Assembly (NCBI RefSeq): GCF_018143015.1
Contig: NC_054753.1
Location: 25,012,462-25,076,461, forward strand
Source: Lytechinus variegatus
Taxonomy: Eukaryota > Echinodermata > Echinoidea > Temnopleuroida > Toxopneustidae
Length of the DNA: 64,000 nucleotides
Direction of reading: 5' to 3'
Part shown: piece after piece, positions 57,501 through 64,000 of the stretch
Layout: every line of letters begins with the position of its first letter
How positions within the stretch are numbered: position 1 is the first letter of the stretch
Notes under the pieces: generated by a model
What the model saw: only the letters and a program-made list of their open reading frames with translations
Database searches by the model: none
Told to the model about the DNA's origin: nothing
Made by a program: the position numbers and the translations under genes

Positions 57501-60500
57501 TTTCAAGATTTCACAAAGTTCAGCTTATGTAACTGTACCAGATCTAGATCCTTGATATATTCTGACAATTAAGCCTGATTTTACAGACTTTCTCATGAAA
57601 TCAGTGTTTACTGCAACTACTGGCATTTCTCTTTAATTCAACAAAAAGTCATGCTTTTGTGTCAACATACATAAGCACTGGAGGGAAGCATATCAATTTG
57701 TTTGCGCTCCTTTTTTGCAGTGCGTAGCGTGTTAAATTATTTCCCTATGGAGAATAATAGAAAATACGCCGTTTTTTGAGGGATTTGCTAAGATATCTCC
57801 CAAACGCGTCAACAAGGTGATCTATCAAAACAGAATAGAATAGAGCAGATTCTCACCTTGAACATGATATAATTTTCATTTAATTTTAGTCAAATTAAGT
57901 TCTGTCACTTTTGAGGTTTTTGGAACCTTTCTTGATGATTTTGGAAATCCATTTGTACATGAGCCAATGGGCAAGTGCGGGAAACGAAACGTTTGGTGCG
58001 ACTTCACATTGTTGTAAAAAAATATATACGTCACAATAGACCCTATCAAAAAAAGACATTTTGCAGAAAATGCTGTAGATTGCGAATACCTAAGAATGAT
58101 TTTGATTGGATAAAAAAAACCTCTGTCACTTTTCACATTTGCAAAAGCTTTTGCAATAATTGGTCACTATAGTTTGGCGGGTTCAGCCGATGGCATTGTG
58201 TGTACACAGTATAGTACACAGTACACACGCATAGCTAGGCAACGCAGCGCGTGAAGAATTTTGCACGTTTTCATTATTCGTACAGCGACGACTTGAGTGT
58301 ATGTTGGATAGGACCGTACCATTTTTGACCGAGGGGTGTGCCAATGAATGCAAGTGATCAAGAAGAGTTACAAAACTGAAGGGAGTGAGAAAACAAGGAA
58401 AGTGAGAGGGAAATTTATGAAAACAAGTAATGCGAGGAAAAATGACAAGAAAAGGAGAGAAAGGAGAAGAAGTGAAAACACGCAGCTGAGTGCGCTCACG
58501 ATATGTAAGTTGAACACCCCTGCACCGCAATGTAGCAGCCCGCCACTATACACGTAGACTGCCTGCACGATGCGAAGACAGCGGCGCGTATTAGTGACTG
58601 TGCGTTAAACGTCCCATTTCTATGCCTTTTAAGAGGAGCGTTTTTTGTACACAACAAATTGATATGGGTGGGGGGATCCCATTTAAAGTATGTATGCTCT
58701 GGTAATGAGATGTTATCAAGTAATTGTACTGTAAATATATCTCTTATTGAAAACATCCTCAAAACAAGTCAGGCAAAGTTATAAACAAAGGAAGGGAATT
58801 ATGCACACAGTGTACCAGATGTGAAGTTCAAACTCAAGTCAAGTGGCATCTCTGAGCCTAATAATAAAGGCCTGCAATATTTTGAATATGTATATTAGAC
58901 ATACCTCATGCACAGCTCTACTGACTTCGTCCTCCTCTAGTTCTGGGAAAGTTGTCATTACATCAATTCTCATAATCTCTTCGGTCATTGTACCATACTC
59001 CTCGGCAAACTCCATGTAATTGGCTCTACACACAAAAAAACAACAACACAGAAATATATGATGGCAATACTTATTTACGATTTTCTGCATTATTCCAACT
59101 TTCTGACATATACTGAAATTAGCATTAATTAATCTTTTTACAATGATCTGTTATTCTTTGAAGCAAAATATCTATCAATGGAGATTTTCATATAAATACA
59201 GATGAAATGAAAATAAAAAACAACAAAATATTGATCAAGGCCTATATATTTTCCCATCAAGCTAGTGTTGAATGCACTAGTATTAAGGCACATAGTTATA
59301 TAACAATGCAGAAAGAATTTTTTCCTTAAAGGACAAGTCCACCCCAACAAAAACTTGATTTGAATAAAAAGAGAAAAATTCAACAAGCATACACTGAAAA
59401 TTTCATCAAAATCGGATGTAAAATAAGAAAGTTATGGCATTTTAAAGTTTCGCTTATTTTCAACAAAATAGTTATATGAACGAGCCAGTTACATCCAAAT
59501 GAGAGAGTTGATGACATCACTCACTCACTATTTCTTATGTATTTTATTATATGAAATATTTTTATTTTCTCATTATTGTCATGTAAAATGAAGTTTCATT
59601 CCTCCCTGAACACGTGGAATTCCATTATTTTAACATTTTGTGCTTCAGGCAAGGAGGTCCTAATCGTCAAATTCGTAAAAATTGAAATATTGTATAATTC
59701 AAACAATAAAAAACAAAAGAAATAGTGAGTGAGTGACATCATCGACTCTCTCATTTGGATGTAACTGGCTCGTTCATATAACTATTTTGTTGAAAATAAG
59801 TGAAACTTTGAAATTTTCAGCATTGTGCTTGTCTGATTTTTCTTTATTAATTCAAATCAACATTTTTCTGAGGTGGACTTGACCTTTAACTTTTAAAATG
59901 AAAACTCACTTCAACATCCAGATATCCAAATTGCCCATACTCATGATGCCATGTCCCGGCCAGCTCCAGAGAACATCAACCTCGCTCAAAGGAGTAAAAT
60001 CAATAGGGGTCTGGTCACATCCTGTATCATCAAACTGGGTAAGCCTAGAGAAGAGAACGGAGACGGCCATATTGGGGTCGCCAGTCGATGACACCTGATG
60101 ATAATACGCTGGATGGATTAGACAACAAAAGAATAACAATTTCTTATAAAAATACAGTATTTACATATAGCACATATATCCACATTGTTAGGTGCTCAAG
60201 GCACTCCTACATTACCCTGGCTAAAAACAGGGTATTGATTTTGGTGCTCAAAGCTTCCTACTATCTCACACTCTTTGAAGAAAATATAACTGACTGGAAA
60301 TTTTGATAATTCATGAATATAAAGAAAATTATCAATTTTTCAGAATTCTCTTAAGTGCTCTACAAAAAGTCAACATGATTTTAGCAGAGCAGCTGATATA
60401 CGCTCCGTGTTTCAGGGAATGAATATTAACTGATGTCACACAGGCCCGGGGGGGGCCACTTACATTGACGAGTGGATACCATGCGCGACCAAAAAAACAC

Positions 60501-62644
60501 GTAAAAAGGATGTCTTTTTCACGATAGGGCACGTTACGTACGTAACGTGATAAGGGTGTCAAAAACGCAAAAATAATGAAAAAAGGGTATCTATTTCACT
60601 AGGAAAATTACGTGTTTAGGGTCGAATTTGCGGGGATGATGAGACAAAATTAATATGTCTTAAAAAGGATGTCCTTTTTGCCCCAACACTACGTGTTTAG
60701 AGTCCGATTTGCGCGAGGTCAGTGTAGAAGGTGAGGTCGTACTAAATCAAATAAGGTAAAGCCGACGACCGAAGGACCCGTAACAATAAAACATTCCTGT
60801 ACTTGTTTAGGGGTTCATTTCAGGGAATATTTGCCAAGAGTATCGTTTTGTTTCCAATACTTGTTAAGGGTAGGGTTTCACACGCCAATTCTTGTTAAGG
60901 GGTGCATTTTCAGAATATGGAAATTACGTGTTTAGGGTGCTTTTCGAGATTCCATGGTCGCGCATGGTATCCACTCGTGAATGGAAGTGGCCCCCCCGGG
61001 CACACAGGCATGTTTTCATAAAGAGAAATTCCAGTAGTTGCAGTAAACACTGATTTCATGAGAAAGTCGGTAAAACCAGGCTTAATTGTCAGTATATCAT
61101 AGAGGATCTAGATCTGGTACAGTTACATAAACTGAACTTTGTGAAATCTTGAAATCTATGCTGAAAAATGTTCACTGAAGATCACCAACACAGAGAGCCA
61201 CATGTGGGACAGTGTATTATTATTGCTGGAATAAAGACCCGACGGAAGTGACCGAATCCGCGCTTATTTTACTTATTTCTCAGCAATTACACAATTTCTT
61301 CCAGAATCCTTTGGCACATATTTTTTATTCATACAAACAGAAACTTGGGTGGTCATTATATTAGATTCTGTAAAAAGTCGAGATCGTTACCAATACTGGA
61401 ATTTATCTTTAATTTAGTCAATATGACACCAAATTCATTTGGTTTTATGCTAATTATCCTAAAGCTTCTCCTTCTTGTCATAACCATAGCTAATATAGTA
61501 CTTATCAGTGAATTACACACTGCTTGCAACACGAGTGGCAGGTTCACTCTGTTACATCTCATATGGAAATGGGAAACAGAACAAACCTAACCTGGGATTC
61601 TGGGAATAGGGCTTATAAATGAAAGACATATAGCTCTCTTGCATATTCCACCTGGATATGTATAAATAAATGATTGCTACAGCACATGGATCTTTTTATC
61701 CCTTGCAGGCATAAACATGTGTAGGCCTACCTCTGGAAATTTCATCTTGCTACATGCACCATCAAAAATAAAGTACTTGATTCAATCTGAACACACAAAA
61801 AAGGAGTTATCATAGCCGAGACCCAACCTAATAGGAGGTAGGCCATAATAATATTTACCCAGCAAGGCACGAGAAAAAAGACATAAAAGTAATTACATTT
61901 AGGCAAGAACAGGCAGTCTCCTGCATTGATAGTAATGTTGGACCACCTGACTTTTGCGATATCAGGATACTTCAGAAGATCAATGCTTTGGGCATCAACC
62001 TGTGAGTTGCCTCCGATCTCTCTCTTTGGTTCCCATGTCTTGTATAGCCACTTCTCATACTTGAACTCGATGAGCTTCCAGTACTTGGTGCCCTTCATCA
62101 AGCAGTTGATGGCATTGAAGGCATCTTTGTGGATGATACTGTGCGTGTTTCCGGAACTCATCCACAGGTCGATCTCGATGATGCGGTTACGCATGTTCCC
62201 GCAGGAGATGCTCGGTGGGATATAGAAGTCCTGGTACATCGGCTCCGGCAGCTGTGAGACAATGTAAGTGTCCTTCTCGCGGAATGTCTGGAGGAAGTTC
62301 CGTACAGTATCCCGACCCAGACCTTTCTCTCCAACGGGGATACCACTTTTTCTCTCATGCTTGCCTTCCAGTCGAACCTCAACGTCTCCATACACTTTGC
62401 TTAGATATTCCTCGGTCCACAGGGTGAAGCCGGGACTGCGAGTGGCGGCTCCCCGGAAAATTGCAGCTTTCTCAATAGACACATACTCATCCCAAAAGGT
62501 CTGAGGGTCTGGCAAGTCAGAGAGTTCATCGATGACCACGTCTGGTGGTCGATGATGACCAAACGGCTGGAGGTGACCCTGGGGAAGATCTTCTGCTCCA
62601 TGGACGATTGTGATTAGTTGAAGGAGGGTTGCAAGTAAGATCAT
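54353..62644 (-). CDS. Secretory-pathway JmjC (cupin) Fe(II)/2-oxoglutarate oxygenase-like protein with EF-hand region, complete, six coding exons
   Basis: The exons join in frame into 504 residues. Residues 1-16 (MILLATLLQLITIVHG) form a signal peptide. A JmjC/cupin domain spans about 120-290: H172 and D174 (HKD) plus H253 (SYYHQV) form the expected Fe(II) triad. An EF-hand-like loop DKSGKGFLTTDD lies at 362-373 and a second degenerate one near 415-430. The protein ends LLKEEL, a KDEL-like ER-retention signal. Members of the JmjC hydroxylase group use 2-oxoglutarate and O2 to hydroxylate protein residues; the substrate here is unknown. The gene is convergent with Mi-2 and divergent from the gene at 63.6 kb. 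JMJD8 is a known ER-lumenal JmjC protein, but this protein is longer and has the EF-hand part, so I do not assign that name. Confidence 0.88.
55543..56351. mobile_element. Possible large relative of the GCAGAGCTGCCAA MITE in a JmjC intron
   Basis: It starts CAGACCTGCCAACTTCTGGG and ends ATGTACTGGTAGGCAGCTCTG-like, recalling the ends of the Mi-2 intron copies. It contains the two-unit tandem repeat at 55690-55995. The relationship is tentative. Confidence 0.35.
55690..55995 (+). repeat. Two-unit tandem repeat of about 150 bp
   Basis: GTCATAAGAG, CTTGCAYGTAAACTTTA, ACCATGTGACCTCCGACTGC and ATAACATGCAGGT occur twice in the same order. Each unit has a TGACCTTTGAYCTTACC segment, a reverse AGGTCA-like pair reminiscent of the array at 41-42 kb. 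It ends near GGTGGGTGAGAC. Confidence 0.85.
56441..56549 (-). CDS. JmjC gene, coding exon 5 (residues 411-447)
   Basis: ELLDRLMDINPEKITRSMFV then KNYIGALGGTEKYADE, likely the degenerate second EF-hand of a pair. Acceptor GATTTAG, donor GTAAGT in phase 0. Confidence 0.88.
56942..57105 (-). CDS. JmjC gene, coding exon 4 (EF-hand-like, residues 357-410)
   Basis: AWNVIDKSGKGFLTTDDIND has an EF-loop with D, S, K, F, T and D at positions 1, 3, 5, 7, 9 and 12; Lys at position 5 and Asp at 12 may weaken calcium binding. VDTWREHCIRMTGHEPSNTE follows. Acceptor CTCTTTCAG, donor GTAAGT in phase 2. Confidence 0.9.
57236..57636 (+). mobile_element. 401-bp TTAA MITE in a JmjC intron, copy 1
   Basis: The ends read inward TTAAAGATAAATTCCAGT and TTAAAGAGAAATGCCAGT, with TTAA on both sides. 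It is about 85-90% similar by eye to the inverse of 61018-61412. Non-coding. Confidence 0.85.
58905..59025 (-). CDS. JmjC gene, coding exon 3 (residues 316-356)
   Basis: It encodes ANYMEFAEEYGTMTEEIMRI and TTFPELEEDEVSRAVHE, an acidic helical segment leading into the EF-hand. Acceptor TGTGTAG, donor GTATGT in phase 0. Confidence 0.88.
59326..59889. mobile_element. TTAA foldback element of about 560 bp in a JmjC intron
   Basis: The ends read inward TTAAAGGACAAGTCCACC and TTAAAGGTCAAGTCCACC. Inner arms such as GAACGAGCCAGTTACATCCA and GAGTGACATCATCGACTC are inverted around 59620. I associate this family with sea urchin genomes from memory. Confidence 0.85.
59910..60108 (-). CDS. JmjC gene, coding exon 2 (residues 250-315)
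   Basis: It completes the JmjC fold: SYYHQVSSTGDPNMAVSVLF supplies the third metal ligand, His253. Then SRLTQFDDTGCDQTPIDFTP and EVDVLWSWPGHGIMSMGNLD follow. Acceptor CATCCAG, donor GTGAGT in phase 2. Confidence 0.9.
60445..61000. mobile_element. 556-bp hAT-like non-autonomous element with perfect 8-bp target duplication
   Basis: About 46-base inverted ends read inward CCCGGGGGGGGCCACTTACA and CCCGGGGGGGCCACTTCCAT, then ACGAGTGGATACCATGCGCG and ACCA. CACACAGG is duplicated exactly at 60437-60444 and 61001-61008. Eight-base duplications are typical of hAT elements. The interior has repeated ACGTGTTTAGGGT motifs and no transposase. Confidence 0.9.
61018..61412 (-). mobile_element. TTAA MITE in the first JmjC coding intron, copy 2 (inverted)
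   Basis: It is the inverse of 57236-57636, including GATCTAGATCTGGTACAGTT, GAAATCTTGAAATCTATGC-type sequence and AGAATCCTTTGGCACATATT. The right TTAA (61409-61412) is intact; the left has changed to ATAA. Confidence 0.85.
61897..62644 (-). CDS. JmjC gene, first coding exon (residues 1-249: signal peptide and most of the JmjC domain)
   Basis: An acceptor (TTCTTTACTATCACAG) ends at 62671, and the exon continues with 26 bases of 5' UTR before ATG at 62644, so a non-coding exon lies upstream. The open frame extends 42 codons further upstream, but that part is intron. The exon holds PDPQTFWDEYVSIEKAAIFR, QLPEPMYQDFYIPP and NTHSIIHKDAFNAINCLMKG. Donor GTAATT is weak. N236 (NIT) is a possible glycosylation site. 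Confidence 0.9.
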
Positions 62645-62670
62645 CTTTCCAAGCCTGAATTGATGTCTTC

Positions 62671-63235
62671 CTGTGATAGTAAAGAACAGATTTAGCCTCA
62701 AACAAAATATTGAATTTGTAAGACATGTTTGAAGGGTCATTTTTATAAGTGAATGATAATTGCATAGCAACAGATCAAGGGCACTCGATTATGAAAAATT
62801 GTTACATTCAAATTTTCATTAAGAACTTGATCTAGTCATTCAAAATTGACATAATGGGCACTTCACTATTTTAAGACTGGACTGCCTGGAAAAGGAATGG
62901 AAAACTATGCCTATTAAACTATAATAAACTAAGTAATAATATCTGCTAATCAATACTTAAATTTTCAGTATGGAAGAATAACATGACCCCATATTACAGA
63001 GCAGAAAGTTGTTAGTACTGTTTAAAAACTGAAGAAAAACATGGGAACAGCTGACACAATGACAACTGAAATCTTGACAAGACACATACATTAACATAAT
63101 TGCACTCATCATCAAAGACATGGCATGACCATAGGCTCGCTCAGCTCAGATCAGCTAAGAACTTCACAATGATCAAATATTAAACCTACGTGTACTACTG
63201 GAACAGGCCAAGAATGATGCTGAGATATCACTCAC
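62671..63235 (-). other. First intron of the JmjC gene (5' UTR intron)
   Basis: Between the candidate donor at 63235 and the acceptor at 62671 no frame or repeat stands out. Assignment as an intron depends on the TTCTTTACTATCACAG acceptor. Confidence 0.45.
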
Positions 63236-63588
63236 GCTTCTGCGGGTACCTTTCTCTCTTTCTGTCCTTTGCAGTGCAGCCAGTCCCAGGCAACTACATT
63301 CGCGACTACAAGTAACACCACACTTACATACGTACATGTATAAGTACGCCTAGCAAGGTATACCACCTGTTACTTGTTTACCCCTATATCGATCGACTGG
63401 TATAGGGAATTCCCCGCGCGGGCTCGATGCGATGCAAGAGAGAGATTGTGCTGCGATGGCGATGGCTACGATATCAACCCAGCTAGAGCGGCGCGGCGCG
63501 GCGCAAAGCGAGCTATGCACTGATACCCAGGAAGTTGACATTCACTAGCAGATCAGGGCCAGTAAAGAGAGGCACAAGTGCCTGATTC
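63236..63588. promoter_or_regulatory. Divergent promoter region between the JmjC gene and the terminal gene
   Basis: The interval between the upstream JmjC exon candidate and the ATG at 63589 is GC-rich with CG-dense GCGGCGCGGCGCGGCGC near 63489. On the minus strand GAAGC|GTGAGT at 63235 is a candidate donor for the non-coding JmjC exon. I see no TATA box. Head-to-head arrangement suggests a shared promoter; start sites are inferred. Confidence 0.45.
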
Positions 63589-63911
63589 ATGATGGCAAAT
63601 CTTCTAAGAATTTTGGAAAGTTTGGCAGCAATAATTTGTATGTTATGTGGCCTATCTGAGCAGGACTCAGTAATACACTCAGAAAGATTTCTACCTACAT
63701 TTGAACCTGTCATTCTGTCTGAATCTGATGATCAGACGTCGTTGTCATGTTTGATAAAAAATCCAGCCGAACCGTCTGGGTGTCAAGAATGGAGAAATAG
63801 GAAATCTTTCCAAACCTCAGACGGGCGCCCCGTCGAAATTTTTGATGATGTTTTGGATTTTCGGTTGATGACAACATTGCAGGATTATTCAAACTTGGTT
63901 GCAGAATGGGA
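63589..63911 (+). CDS. First coding exon of an unidentified signal-peptide protein (partial, continues past window)
   Basis: The frame starts MMANLLRILESLAAIICMLC, with a hydrophobic stretch at about residues 9-20 that looks like a signal peptide, then SEQDSVIHSERFLPTFEPVI and a Cys-containing region (SLSCLIKNPAEPSGCQEW). It runs 107 full codons and stops at a strong donor GA|GTGAGT (63912), phase 2; in-frame readthrough would hit TGA two codons later. I do not recognise the family. The two cysteines suggest a lumenal or extracellular part. Confidence 0.7.
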
Positions 63912-64000
63912 GTGAGTATGCCAATTTATATTTTCACTGACCAAATAATCTGTTTCATGTTGTTGAACATGTTGTGGTACTCAAGTAAGTAGATCTACAC

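Noticed and set aside
62645-62770. 42-residue N-terminal extension of the JmjC protein
   Set aside because: A good acceptor (ACTATCACAG) lies at 62671 and the extension would bury the signal peptide; the downstream ATG gives an exposed signal sequence.

Overview
The window is animal nuclear DNA: split genes with GT-AG introns, tRNA-derived SINEs, and many short terminal-inverted-repeat transposons. I infer an echinoderm, probably a sea urchin. The main gene has the single-copy invertebrate Mi-2 architecture, and several dispersed repeats (the foldback element at 59.3-59.9 kb and the AGGTCA-bearing array at 41.1-42.2 kb) look like families I associate with sea urchin genomes. That assignment rests on memory, not on a search.

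Layout. 1-1986 is intergenic DNA with a degenerate SINE, then a promoter with CRE-, NRF1- and YY1-like sites. 1987-46604 (+) is one complete gene for a Mi-2/CHD3-4-5-type chromatin remodeller. I reconstructed it as 38 coding exons that join in frame into 2163 residues: acidic/basic N-terminus, CHDN domain, two PHD fingers, two chromodomains, SNF2 ATPase, DUF1087/DUF1086-type regions, acidic linker, CHD C-terminal domain, low-complexity tail. 46605-54352 is its 3' UTR plus intergenic DNA full of foldback and transposon remnants. 54353-62644 (-) is a second complete gene: six coding exons giving 504 residues with a signal peptide, a JmjC/cupin Fe(II)/2-oxoglutarate oxygenase domain, an EF-hand-like region and a C-terminal KEEL, so probably an ER-lumenal hydroxylase-like protein. 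About 63240-63588 is a GC-rich divergent promoter region. 63589-63911 (+) is the first coding exon of an unidentified signal-peptide protein that continues past the window.

The remodeller and the JmjC gene are convergent, and the JmjC gene and the terminal gene are divergent. Nothing shows that the three act together: the remodeller is nuclear (NuRD complex) and the other two look secretory. I found no CRISPR array, no intact transposase or reverse transcriptase, no standalone functional tRNA or rRNA gene, and no new multi-gene system. The items most worth a second look are a probable U12-type intron with reiterated branch-point-like motifs, two decayed tandem copies of a coding exon, a GC-AG intron, an unusual charged insert between the chromodomains, the ER-type JmjC/EF-hand protein, and several unusual repeats (DR1 nuclear-receptor-site array, CRE-bearing inverted-repeat element, nested palindromes, a hAT-like element with a perfect 8-bp target duplication).
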